Shown here: positions 14,597-21,167 of the stretch, in pieces | How the letters are laid out: each line of letters starts with the position of its first letter | Numbering within the stretch: the stretch's first letter is position 1 | From: CAIYXV01 sp035506255 | GTDB taxonomy: Bacteria; Margulisbacteria; WOR-1; XYC2-FULL-46-14; WPAF01 | Reading direction: 5' to 3' | DNA: 21,167 bases | Assembly (NCBI GenBank): GCA_035506255.1 | Contig: DATJPS010000106.1 | Coordinates: 1-21,167, forward strand | The notes under the pieces: model-generated | Told to the model about the DNA's origin: nothing | Database searches by the model: none | Seen by the model: only the letters and a program-made list of their open reading frames with translations | Translations under genes and position numbers: made by a program

Positions 14597-15190
14597 ATGC
14601 TCGTTATTTCGCTCATCATCCTGAGCTATTTGATCGGTTCGATCCCGTTCGGAGTGATCGTCTGCCGCTTCTTTAACATTGACATCACCAAACGGGGTTC
14701 GGGGAACATCGGCGCCACCAACGTGATACGTACGCTTGGGCCCGTACCGGGCGCGATCGTTCTTGCGCTCGACCTTCTCAAGGGGACCTTTGCCACCGGG
14801 ATTGCGTTGATATTACTGAAAGATCCCTGGCTGGTCATCGCCTGCGGTATCGCCGCCGTGCTCGGCCACATGTTCTCCATTTATCTAAAGTTCAAGGGCG
14901 GCAAAGGCGCTGCCGTCGGCCTGGGCGTGCTGCTGGCGATCGCACCCGACATCTTCGTGGTAGCAGCGGTCTTTGTGGTCGCGGTGATCGCATTGACCCG
15001 TTATGTTTCGCTCGCTTCGATCACCGGTCCGCTGCTGGTGACGGTGCTGATGTACCTCTGGGGTCGGCCCGTCCCCTACCTGCTCGCAACCCTGCTGGTC
15101 GCTATTCTCATGATCATCAAGCATATTCCTAATATTAAAAGGCTGCTGGCGGGGACCGAACGTAAAATAGGAGAAAAAGATCATGTCTGA
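14597..15190 (+). CDS. plsY: Acyl-phosphate:glycerol-3-phosphate acyltransferase
   Basis: Inner-membrane enzyme that moves an acyl group from acyl-phosphate to glycerol-3-phosphate, the first acylation in phospholipid synthesis. It is 197 aa with about five membrane helices. The three conserved loops are visible: GSIPFGV followed by RGSGNIGATNVIRTLG, then FKGGKGAAVGLGVLL, and a C-terminal HIPNIKRLLAGTERKIG segment. The acyl donor would come from PlsX, not encoded here. The start is fixed by the promoter lying six bases upstream. The last eight bases overlap gpsA, whose product supplies the glycerol-3-phosphate substrate, so the pair forms a compact functional operon. Length and motifs are ordinary for the family. 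Confidence 0.97.
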   Translation: MLVISLIILSYLIGSIPFGVIVCRFFNIDITKRGSGNIGATNVIRTLGPVPGAIVLALDLLKGTFATGIALILLKDPWLVIACGIAAVLGHMFSIYLKFKGGKGAAVGLGVLLAIAPDIFVVAAVFVVAVIALTRYVSLASITGPLLVTVLMYLWGRPVPYLLATLLVAILMIIKHIPNIKRLLAGTERKIGEKDHV

Positions 15191-16169
15191 GTGCGCGGTG
15201 ATCGGCGCTGGCGCGTGGGGGACGACCATCTCGATCCTACTGGCTGGCAACGGCCATAACGTAAAGCTCTGGTCGTATGAAGCGGAGTTGGTCCCGGAGA
15301 TGGAAGAACGGAGGGAGAACGGCAAATACCTTCCCGGCTTCCCCCTCCCCGCCTCCATTTCCCCCGTCTCCGATCTGGATGAGGCGCTTTCTGGGATCGA
15401 GATCGCGGTCCTGGCGGTGCCGACCCAGTTCCTGCGCCAGACCATCAACAAATGCGCTTCATCGCTCGCACACGGGCCGATCGTCGCGTCCGCCAGCAAG
15501 GGAATAGAGGAAAACACGCTCAAACTCCCGCACGAGATCATCGGCGAAATATACAAGAAAGATGTTTGCGTCATTTCCGGACCGAACCTGTCCAAAGAGA
15601 TCGCCAACGGCCTTCCGGCGGCCGCGGTCGCGGCGTCCAAGGATGCATCTTCCGCCAAAAAGATACAGCAGTTACTATCGTCGGACCGCTTCCGGGTCTA
15701 TACCAACGATGATGTGATCGGCGTGGAGCTGGGAGGAGCGCTGAAGAACGTGATCGCCATCGCCGCGGGGGTGGTCGACGGGTTCGAGATGGGGAACAAC
15801 GCCAAAGCAGCGATCATGATCCGCGGCATCGCGGAGATCACCCGGCTGGGAATAGCGCTGGGGGCAAAACCGCAGACTTTCGCGGGACTTTCGGGCATGG
15901 GGGACCTTATCACCACCTGCGCCGGAAACCTTTCCCGCAACCATTATGTGGGCTACCAGCTGGCCAAAGGTAAAAAGATAGAGGAGATACTTTCGTCAAT
16001 GAAGGACGTAGCGGAAGGCGTGCCGACGTCGCGCGCCGCGGCAAAACTGGCGGCCAAACACAAGATCGAACTTCCCATCACCCAGCAGGTGCAGGAAGTG
16101 ATCTTCGCCGGGAAAGACCCCTACCGGGCGATCGTTTCCCTCATGCAGCGGACCCCCACTTCGGAGTGA
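15183..16169 (+). CDS. gpsA: Glycerol-3-phosphate dehydrogenase [NAD(P)+]
   Basis: Cytosolic enzyme that reduces dihydroxyacetone phosphate to sn-glycerol-3-phosphate for lipid synthesis. It is 328 aa, typical for the family. The N-terminal Rossmann domain has VIGAGAWGTTISILLAGNGH. Next come AVPTQFLR, SASKGIE, SGPNLSKEIANGLPAAA, and the catalytic and substrate region LGGALKNVIAIAAGVVDG (active-site Lys), then AAIMIRGIAEI and LSGMGDLITTC with the RNHYVG arginine. The ATG at 15183 lies inside the end of plsY, and TAGGAG nine bases upstream gives a normal ribosome site, in contrast to the leaderless start of plsY. It ends nine bases before the convergent secretin gene, leaving no room for a standard terminator. 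Confidence 0.97.
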   Translation: MSECAVIGAGAWGTTISILLAGNGHNVKLWSYEAELVPEMEERRENGKYLPGFPLPASISPVSDLDEALSGIEIAVLAVPTQFLRQTINKCASSLAHGPIVASASKGIEENTLKLPHEIIGEIYKKDVCVISGPNLSKEIANGLPAAAVAASKDASSAKKIQQLLSSDRFRVYTNDDVIGVELGGALKNVIAIAAGVVDGFEMGNNAKAAIMIRGIAEITRLGIALGAKPQTFAGLSGMGDLITTCAGNLSRNHYVGYQLAKGKKIEEILSSMKDVAEGVPTSRAAAKLAAKHKIELPITQQVQEVIFAGKDPYRAIVSLMQRTPTSE

Positions 16170-16178
16170 ACTCCCCGG

Positions 16179-17489
16179 TCAGTGGATAAAGGTAGCCGAT
16201 CCCTCGTGAGCCCTTTTGGTCGTGCTCTCGGCTTCTGCCGTCATTTGATCAAGATATTGCGGCGTCAGGATGTGCGGCGTAACGAACACCAGTAGTTCCC
16301 TCTTTTCGTTGACGATCTCGGTCCGGCGGAAGAACGCGCCCAGGATCGGGATCTGCATCAGGATCGGGATGCCGGTATCGGTCTGGGTCTCGTCCTCTTT
16401 GGTCAGTCCGCCAATGATCACCGTTTGCCCGTCCTTCACCAGCACTTCGTTCTGGGTTTCGGTGGTGTTCTCGTTCGGCAGGCCGGAAACGATGTTGCCG
16501 TCGCTGACCTTGGGATAGATCTTCATCCGGATAAATCCGTTCTCGCCCACGTGCGGAGTGATGGTCAGCTGGGTGCCGGTGGTCAGGAAGTTCACCTGGT
16601 ACACCGTGCCGGTGGTGGTGATCACCGCCGACTGGTAGCCGAGCTGGGAACCGATCAAGATCACCGCCTGCTTATGGTTGATGGTGGTGATCCGCGGCGA
16701 AGCGATCAGGTTGTAATCGGTCTTCTGCAGCATGGCGGAAAGGAATTCGGTGGCGTTGCCCGATATGATCTGGGCGTAAAGGCCCTGCGCACCGGTGGCG
16801 GTGGGATCGCCGGCCATGCCGAGCGTTTCCGCGAAAGTGGTGAGGCTCCCCTTGTAATTGTATTTTGAATTGAGACCGGCCGCCCCGTTGTCGTTATAAC
16901 GGACCTCCACGATCTTCGCCTCCACCATCACCTGGATGGGAGGGACGTCAAGGTCGCGGATCGCTTTTTCGATGCGGGCGATGTTCTTGGTCGACGCCTT
17001 GACGATCAGCGCGTTGTAGGAACTGCTCACCGAGATGCTGTCCCCCGGCTCTGCCAGCAGATCGAGCGCGCCCTTCACTTCGTCGGCGCTGGCGTATTCA
17101 AGCAGATAGGTGCGGACCGTGTTCTTGGCGGTCACCACCAGCGTATCTCCTTCCTGGAACCAGTCGAAACCCTTGGCGCGCAATACCGCTTCCAGCCCTT
17201 CCCGCGGCCTTACGTTGGTAAATGAGAACGACACCTTACCGGTGACGTCGTCGCCGGAAACGATGTTGACGCCGAGCTGCTTGGCGAATATCTCAAGCAC
17301 CGATTTGATGTCCGCGTCTTTAAGTTTAAAAGTGAGCGTACCGCCGCTGACCTTGACCGGTTCGACCCCCTTGGCCGCGGTCGCCGCACCCGCCATCAAG
17401 CAGAGCGAAGTAATAAAGACCGCCGCCAGCGCGATCGCTGCCAGCCCTTTGAGATTCGGATTTCGGATTTCAGATTTCGGATTTCCCAT
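16179..17489 (-). CDS. pilQ: Short PilQ/GspD-family secretin
   Basis: Outer-membrane secretin forming the exit pore of a type IV pilus or type II secretion-like machine. It is about 436 aa, much shorter than classical PilQ (around 700). It has a signal peptide (hydrophobic core LAAIALAAVFITSLCLMAG), one N0/STN-like domain (LTFKLKDADIKSVLEIFAKQLG), one N1-type domain (TYLLEYASADEVKGALDLLA to IRDLDVPP), and the secretin barrel with VMVEAKIVEV, TDYNLIASPRITT, NEVLVKDGQTVIIGGL and PILGAFFRR...ELLVFVTPHIL. No AMIN domains are seen. Start 17489 is preferred because AAGGAGG lies five bases upstream; ATG 17507, overlapping the pilP stop, adds six residues and remains possible. The signal-peptide n-region is encoded by a seven-base repeat tract. 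It is the last gene of the pil operon. Confidence 0.92.
   Translation of the reverse strand: MGNPKSEIRNPNLKGLAAIALAAVFITSLCLMAGAATAAKGVEPVKVSGGTLTFKLKDADIKSVLEIFAKQLGVNIVSGDDVTGKVSFSFTNVRPREGLEAVLRAKGFDWFQEGDTLVVTAKNTVRTYLLEYASADEVKGALDLLAEPGDSISVSSSYNALIVKASTKNIARIEKAIRDLDVPPIQVMVEAKIVEVRYNDNGAAGLNSKYNYKGSLTTFAETLGMAGDPTATGAQGLYAQIISGNATEFLSAMLQKTDYNLIASPRITTINHKQAVILIGSQLGYQSAVITTTGTVYQVNFLTTGTQLTITPHVGENGFIRMKIYPKVSDGNIVSGLPNENTTETQNEVLVKDGQTVIIGGLTKEDETQTDTGIPILMQIPILGAFFRRTEIVNEKRELLVFVTPHILTPQYLDQMTAEAESTTKRAHEGSATFIH
17451..17486 (-). repeat. Seven-base tandem repeat coding for the secretin N-terminus
   Basis: On the plus strand the tract reads as imperfect copies of GATTTCG: GATTCG, GATTTCG, GATTTCA, GATTTCG, GATTTC. 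Read on the minus strand it encodes NPKSEIRNPNL at the start of the secretin. Such KSEIRNP-coding repeats occur as dispersed elements in many environmental genomes (recalled, not searched). It is AT-rich against GC-rich flanks. Confidence 0.65.
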
Positions 17490-17494
17490 TTTCT

Positions 17495-17501
17495 CCTCCT
17501 T
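17495..17501 (-). promoter_or_regulatory. Shine-Dalgarno site deciding the secretin start
   Basis: AAGGAGG on the minus strand lies five bases before the ATG at 17489 and inside the first codons of the alternative start at 17507. This favours the downstream start. Confidence 0.6.
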
Positions 17502-17503
17502 GT

Positions 17504-18043
17504 TCATTTGATCTTCAGCACTTTATGCTTTCCGTCCTTTTTCAGTAAGACCCGGTCGTCGCGAATATCGGAGACCCGGTACCCGCCGGCAACGATCGAT
17601 CCCACCGATACCACCCGGTCGTCAATGATCGCCGATTTGGTCCCGCCGCTGAGGAACACTCCCTGCAGTTGCAGCACTTTTTTCGGGACCGGTTTTTCCG
17701 CCGGCGCGCCGGACGGCGCGGTCGTACTTATCGCCGCTTTCGCGAAAGAAAAATTGACGGCGAACGGATCCCGCAGGACCATGAACTTCGGCACGCTGGA
17801 TGATTCCCCGGAAGGGATCAGCTTTGGCGCCGCCTTTTCCGCTTCCGATGTTATCGACGACGCGGCCGCTTCGGCGGTCGGAAGGATGAAAGGATGCGGC
17901 GGCGGCGGGACCGGACGGATCGGTTGCGGGATCTTGGGTTTGGGAACGAACAGCACATCGGCCAGCGGCGTGTATAAAAGCACGTAGGCGGTGGCGATCA
18001 GGATCGCCCCCACGATCAGGATTATCTTCGTCGAATCGGTCAT
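17504..18043 (-). CDS. pilP: PilP/GspC-like inner-membrane linker protein
   Basis: A 179-aa bitopic protein that would link the inner-membrane platform to the secretin. One N-terminal membrane helix (about 7-28) is followed by a proline-rich linker (PKPKIPQPIRPVPPPPHPF), a low-complexity Ala/Ser stretch, and a C-terminal beta-domain (about 120-179) of homology-region type: LQLQGVFLSGGTKSAIIDD, VSVGSIVAGGYRVSDI, DDRVLLKKDGKHKVLKI. PilP proteins are usually lipoproteins; this one has no lipobox and keeps an N-terminal anchor, as GspC does. TGGAGG four bases before the ATG gives its ribosome site. It starts ten bases after the pilO stop and its own stop overlaps an ATG of the secretin frame, consistent with one operon. 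Confidence 0.85.
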   Translation of the reverse strand: MTDSTKIILIVGAILIATAYVLLYTPLADVLFVPKPKIPQPIRPVPPPPHPFILPTAEAAASSITSEAEKAAPKLIPSGESSSVPKFMVLRDPFAVNFSFAKAAISTTAPSGAPAEKPVPKKVLQLQGVFLSGGTKSAIIDDRVVSVGSIVAGGYRVSDIRDDRVLLKKDGKHKVLKIK

Positions 18044-18053
18044 TTATCCTCCA

Positions 18054-18566
18054 TCAATAATATACCGAAAGCACCATATTAACGGTTATGTCTGCATCCT
18101 CGCCGCGTATCATGTCCATGGAATCCACCAGGATCAGGATCGGCAGCTTTTCCAGCGCCGACATGAACTTATAGATCTCATTATACCTGCCGGTAAAGGT
18201 AAGGTCTATGAACACCGCCTTGGCGGAGTCGACCACCCGCTCTTCCAGCCGCGGCCGGATGTATTTCATGTTGAGCTTCACCTTGCCGACCTCTTTGCTG
18301 ATGTACTGCAGGGCGTCGATCACCTGTTCTTCTTTGGTCTTCTGGGAGCGAAGTTTTTCGAGCGGGGTCAGTTCCATGCTCTGCAATATTTTAGCCTTAT
18401 CGAGCGAGGTCTTAAGCTCCAATTGCTGCGATCTAAGCTTCTCTTTGAGCGAATCGTTCTCTGACGCCTTGGGTCCATAGAGAAAGGTCATAAAAAGGTA
18501 GAAAACCGCGAACACCGCGGTCGCGAACAGCAGCCATCGTTCCCTTTCCGATAATTTTAGCTTCAT
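18054..18566 (-). CDS. pilO: PilO/GspM-like assembly protein
   Basis: A 170-aa bitopic inner-membrane protein of the pilus/secretion alignment complex. A short cytosolic start (MKLKLSERERW) precedes one membrane helix (about 11-30). A coiled coil (about 35-90, rich in Glu, Lys and Leu) leads to a C-terminal ferredoxin-like domain (about 95-170) with KLNMKYIRPRLEE, AVFIDLTFTGRYNEIYKFMSAL and ILVDSMDMIRGEDADITVNMVLSVYY. The FTGRYNEIYKF segment is characteristic of PilO. The protein would dimerise with the PilN part of the upstream gene. Its ATG overlaps the stop of the pilM-N fusion in an ATGA junction, so synthesis is probably coupled. Length is near the 200-aa family norm. Confidence 0.88.
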   Translation of the reverse strand: MKLKLSERERWLLFATAVFAVFYLFMTFLYGPKASENDSLKEKLRSQQLELKTSLDKAKILQSMELTPLEKLRSQKTKEEQVIDALQYISKEVGKVKLNMKYIRPRLEERVVDSAKAVFIDLTFTGRYNEIYKFMSALEKLPILILVDSMDMIRGEDADITVNMVLSVYY

Positions 18567-20209
18567 GTTCTATTCTTCAGTTGGCCGTCGATCTCAAAAT
18601 CGAATGCCGGATAACTGTACCCGTCGTTCTTGGTCGCCTGGATCAGCTCCACGTTGCTGAAACTGGGAGCGGACGAAAGTTCCATGATGAACTTGGACAG
18701 GATGTTCTCGGCGGTATCGCCCTTCTGGAACACCGTCCCTTTGATCACCATCGAACGGGAAGATTCCACGATCGAGATCTGATTGGTGATGATCGATTCG
18801 GGAATATTGAGGCTGATGTCCTCCAGCACTTCGGGGATCTTGATGCGGTTCAGCTCGATCGTCTTGAACACTCCGCGCCGCCCTTCTTCCTCCCGCATCG
18901 CTTTTTCCAGTTCCTCCAGGCGGCTGAGCTTGGGCGCCAGCTGGTTGATCTGGTCCTTGACCGTGTCGATCTGCCCCTTGAGGTAAAAGGTGCGCGCGAA
19001 CATGAAGGCGTAGGTGCAGACCATGATCACGGCGATGGCGATCGAAAGCTCCAGCGGATTGGAATGCTTGCGGACCAGCAGCTTCCAGCGATCGCGGATC
19101 TCTTCCGGTAAAAGGTTAAGACCTTTGTCGTAATGCGACAGCGCCGCGCCCAGCGCCGCCGCGAGTTGCGCCGAATGCGCGGCCAGCGAGGCCTTTTCTT
19201 TGACCCGGGTATCGACGATCAGGTCCTTGATCGGATCAATGTATTCGAACGGCAGTCCCAGGCCCGAGCTTAAGAACTCGAGCAGGTGCGGCGTGCGGGA
19301 AGACCCGCCGCAGAGTATCACTTTCTTGATCTCCACTTCGCCTTCCTGGCCCTTGAAATATTCGAGCGTTCGCAGGAGCTCGTCTTCCACCTTTTCGAGA
19401 GCGGGACGGACCACCGCCTGCAGGTGCGCCAGCGGGATCTCGCCCAGCTTGGGGTAAGTCTCGAGGTCGATGGGGATGCCGTACTCGGTCTTGATCTTTT
19501 CCGCTTCCTCGAACTTCAGCTCCAACCGCCCCTCTTCCGACACCACCACCGAGGTCATCGCTTTGGTGATATCCTCGCCGCCAAGCGTGATCTCGCGGTT
19601 GAAAAGGAACGACCGGCCCTTGAAGAAGCTGATGTTGGTGGTGCGGCGCCCGATGTAAATGACGGAGTTGACGTCCTCTTCCGAGCTCATCTGCTCGGCG
19701 AAGGTCTCTTTCATCGCCAGCGGGACCGGGACGATTGAAAGCAGCTTCACCTGCGCCATGCGCATGATGTCCAGCACGCGGGTGACGGTCTCGCGATGCG
19801 CCACCGCCGCCACGTATTCCACTTCGTCCTTCCCCTTTACTTTTCGCAAAGGGAAAAAATCGACGACCGCGTCCTCCAGCGGGTACGAGATCTCGTCCTT
19901 GATCTTCCATTTGATCGCTTCGTGGGCTTCGCCGGCGGAAAGCGCGGGAAGAGATAATTTTTTGACCAGCACGTCGCTGCCGCCCACCACCACGACCGCT
20001 TCCTTGGTCTTGATGCGGTTCTGCGCGATTATTTTTTGCAGGGCGCGGGCCTGGGCGACCTCTTTTTCGGGATGCTTGTCCACCAGGTCGATCGGGACCT
20101 CTTCCATCCCCCATCCCGCGATTATATATCCCTTGGTCCCTTTTTTGATCTCAACCACTTTGACCGAGCAGACCCTGAGGTCGATCCCCAGAATGCTTTT
20201 TTCAGCCAT
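18563..20209 (-). CDS. PilM-PilN fusion protein (GspL-like architecture)
   Basis: A 548-aa protein joining two normally separate pilus assembly proteins. Residues 1-355 form the actin-like cytosolic PilM domain: GID at 8-10, SYPLEDAVVDFFPL, IYIGRRTTNISFF (184-196), FNREITLGGEDIT and ILCGGSSRTPHLLEFL (298-312). Residues 363-548 match PilN: GLNLLPEE (363-370), a membrane helix (about 386-407), a coiled coil (411-445) and a periplasmic ferredoxin-like domain. The frame runs through without a stop, so this is a true fusion. In separate systems the INLLP motif of PilN docks onto PilM; here it is kept right after the PilM domain. Both phosphate loops look eroded: LRVCSVK replaces the usual IGSSSVK, and Tyr185 stands where Asp is expected in the second loop. 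It leads the operon from a strong promoter and lacks a Shine-Dalgarno. Confidence 0.9.
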   Translation of the reverse strand: MAEKSILGIDLRVCSVKVVEIKKGTKGYIIAGWGMEEVPIDLVDKHPEKEVAQARALQKIIAQNRIKTKEAVVVVGGSDVLVKKLSLPALSAGEAHEAIKWKIKDEISYPLEDAVVDFFPLRKVKGKDEVEYVAAVAHRETVTRVLDIMRMAQVKLLSIVPVPLAMKETFAEQMSSEEDVNSVIYIGRRTTNISFFKGRSFLFNREITLGGEDITKAMTSVVVSEEGRLELKFEEAEKIKTEYGIPIDLETYPKLGEIPLAHLQAVVRPALEKVEDELLRTLEYFKGQEGEVEIKKVILCGGSSRTPHLLEFLSSGLGLPFEYIDPIKDLIVDTRVKEKASLAAHSAQLAAALGAALSHYDKGLNLLPEEIRDRWKLLVRKHSNPLELSIAIAVIMVCTYAFMFARTFYLKGQIDTVKDQINQLAPKLSRLEELEKAMREEEGRRGVFKTIELNRIKIPEVLEDISLNIPESIITNQISIVESSRSMVIKGTVFQKGDTAENILSKFIMELSSAPSFSNVELIQATKNDGYSYPAFDFEIDGQLKNRT

Positions 20210-20217
20210 TTGGGGTT

Positions 20218-20246
20218 ATATTATATTAGGTAAAATGTGATGTCAA
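20218..20246 (-). promoter_or_regulatory. Promoter of the pil operon, near-leaderless start predicted
   Basis: On the minus strand a perfect TTGACA (20246-20241) precedes overlapping -10 candidates: TAATAT (20223-20218) at 17 bases and TATAAT (20225-20220) at 15 bases. Transcription would begin within a few bases of the ATG at 20209. The bases before the ATG (AACCCCAA) show no ribosome site. Confidence 0.75.
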
Positions 20247-20264
20247 GGAGAGGTTAACAACTGC

Positions 20265-21167
20265 CTAGAAGCTTTCACCCCAGCTGGTCTCGGACACTCC
20301 CTCCACCGAGCTGCTCCCCCCCGACCCTTCCAGTCCTTGCGGGATCGTCCCCGGGAGCACGGTGGGATCGTAGGTCATATGAACCGAATTTGAAAGATAG
20401 CCGATCTGGTTCACCGCCGCCGCGCCCGTGAAGGTGGTCGTGTTAGAAAAACCGAGAGAGTTTGCATATAGAAGGCCGGTGAACTGAGTAGTATTGGATG
20501 AATAGACCTCCCCGCTCGGCGCCAGTACGGTCCCCGCGAAGGTGGTGGTGTTGCTGAAAGTGATGTTACCGTAAGAAAAGACCGTAGCCATGGGAGGAAC
20601 GGCCGAAGTATTGGAAAACGATATGCTTCCTTTGGAGATCAAAGTGAAGTTCGTTCCGACCGAAGCGGAATTGCTGAAGACCGATTGCCCCTTCACGATC
20701 ACTTCGACATTGCTACCGATCGCCCCGTTGTTGCCGATATTGAAGTCCCCGTTGGTGATCACTAGAGTTCCCGGCCCGACTACGGTCGAATTTTGCCCAA
20801 TGGTAGCGCTGGTATAATAAAGCGTCTGCCCGCTTAAATTTAAATTTTGGTTCCATAAATTTAGCGAAGAGCTCGCGGAATTGTTGGTCAGCGCCAGCCG
20901 CGAATCGTAATACGAGGTGTCGAACTGCGGCGGCGGGACCGGAGTGGAGATGCCCTCCGCCGAATCGACCGAAGCGGAGTTCTGCAAGGTCAGCGAATCG
21001 CTGTAAAGGGTTCCGTCCACCAGCGTAGCGCTGTTGCACATGGTCACCGCTCCGTCGTAATAAAAATCACCGTCGATGACGACGTTGTTGGAGATGGTCA
21101 GCGACAGCTTGTTAGGATTGCTGGCGTAGATACCGTAGCTGAATGCCCCGGCCAGGCCGCTCCTTTT
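20265..21167 (-). CDS. Ser/Thr/Asn-rich repetitive exported protein, C-terminal part (PilX/DUF7305-like)
   Basis: The frame is open to the window edge, so at least 300 residues are present and the start lies beyond 21167; a GTG at 21047 is internal. The protein is rich in Ser, Thr, Asn and Gly and consists of repeated short strands such as LQNSASVDS, FSNSASVGTNF, ISFSNTSAV, ITFSNTTTFAGTVLAP and LGFSNTTTFTGAAAV. This spacing suggests a beta-helix or polymer-forming fold. A similar layout occurs in large proteins with a PilX-type prepilin N-terminus encoded beside type IV pilus genes (DUF7305 type, recalled). It ends 55 bases before the pilM-N start, with the pil promoter in that gap, so it is transcribed separately but probably belongs to the same surface system. 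The prepilin leader, if any, is outside the window. Confidence 0.75.
   Translation of the reverse strand, partial: KRSGLAGAFSYGIYASNPNKLSLTISNNVVIDGDFYYDGAVTMCNSATLVDGTLYSDSLTLQNSASVDSAEGISTPVPPPQFDTSYYDSRLALTNNSASSSLNLWNQNLNLSGQTLYYTSATIGQNSTVVGPGTLVITNGDFNIGNNGAIGSNVEVIVKGQSVFSNSASVGTNFTLISKGSISFSNTSAVPPMATVFSYGNITFSNTTTFAGTVLAPSGEVYSSNTTQFTGLLYANSLGFSNTTTFTGAAAVNQIGYLSNSVHMTYDPTVLPGTIPQGLEGSGGSSSVEGVSETSWGESF

Noticed and set aside
16164..16176. GGAG-TGAA-CTCC hairpin at the gpsA/secretin junction as a bidirectional terminator
   Set aside because: Only a four-base stem with no T-run on either side.
1..21167. CRISPR arrays, insertion sequences, phage or defence modules
   Set aside because: No regularly spaced direct repeats, transposase, integrase or defence-type proteins were seen; all sizeable frames are accounted for by the genes listed.

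Overview
The window looks like chromosomal housekeeping DNA from an uncultured bacterium with an outer membrane. It is moderately GC-rich by eye, gene-dense, and uses the standard bacterial code with TGA stops. A secretin and type IV pilus/type II secretion-like assembly genes point to an outer membrane. The fused PilM-PilN protein, the short SahH, the sigma-54 pair and an imported low-complexity repeat family would fit a candidate-phylum lineage such as Margulisbacteria/WOR-1. That placement is inference; nothing here proves it.

Layout. (1) 1-4078, plus strand: the 3' part of DNA polymerase I, then mtaD (MTA/SAH deaminase) and an overlapping MTAP-family nucleoside phosphorylase whose base-pocket residue suggests 6-oxopurine use. 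(2) 4049-9455, minus strand: a tightly packed set read as rpoN, NtrC-type regulator, ahcY, DUF5665-like membrane protein, lspA, lgt. (3) 9522-11912, minus: PEP synthase with its own clear sigma-70-type promoter. (4) 12003-13907, minus: two orphan genes, a secreted protein of unknown function and a small protein with kinase-like motifs. (5) 13992-14422: a small membrane protein (plus) and an initiator tRNA-Met (minus). (6) 14597-16169, plus: plsY-gpsA, the start of glycerolipid synthesis. (7) 16179-20209, minus: pilM-N fusion, pilO, pilP, secretin operon. (8) 20265-21167, minus: the C-terminal part of a Ser/Thr/Asn-rich repetitive protein like those found beside pilus genes.

How the parts fit. 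MtaD plus the phosphorylase gives a two-step route from methylthioadenosine to hypoxanthine, and AhcY could meet the same deaminase at S-inosylhomocysteine. Lgt and LspA are two consecutive steps of lipoprotein maturation. PlsY and GpsA make and acylate glycerol-3-phosphate. The Pil proteins form the inner-membrane platform and outer-membrane pore of one envelope machine, laid out much like GspL-GspM-GspC-GspD.

The most unusual signals are: a recurring promoter arrangement (TATAAT, six bases, ATG) that predicts leaderless mRNAs for operon-leading genes, while genes inside operons have Shine-Dalgarno sites; two AT-rich short-repeat tracts absorbed in frame into polA and the secretin gene; a GspL-like PilM-PilN fusion with eroded nucleotide-binding loops; and a variant initiator tRNA. 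I saw no CRISPR array, insertion sequence, phage module or defence island. No stretch over 300 bases lacks a gene.
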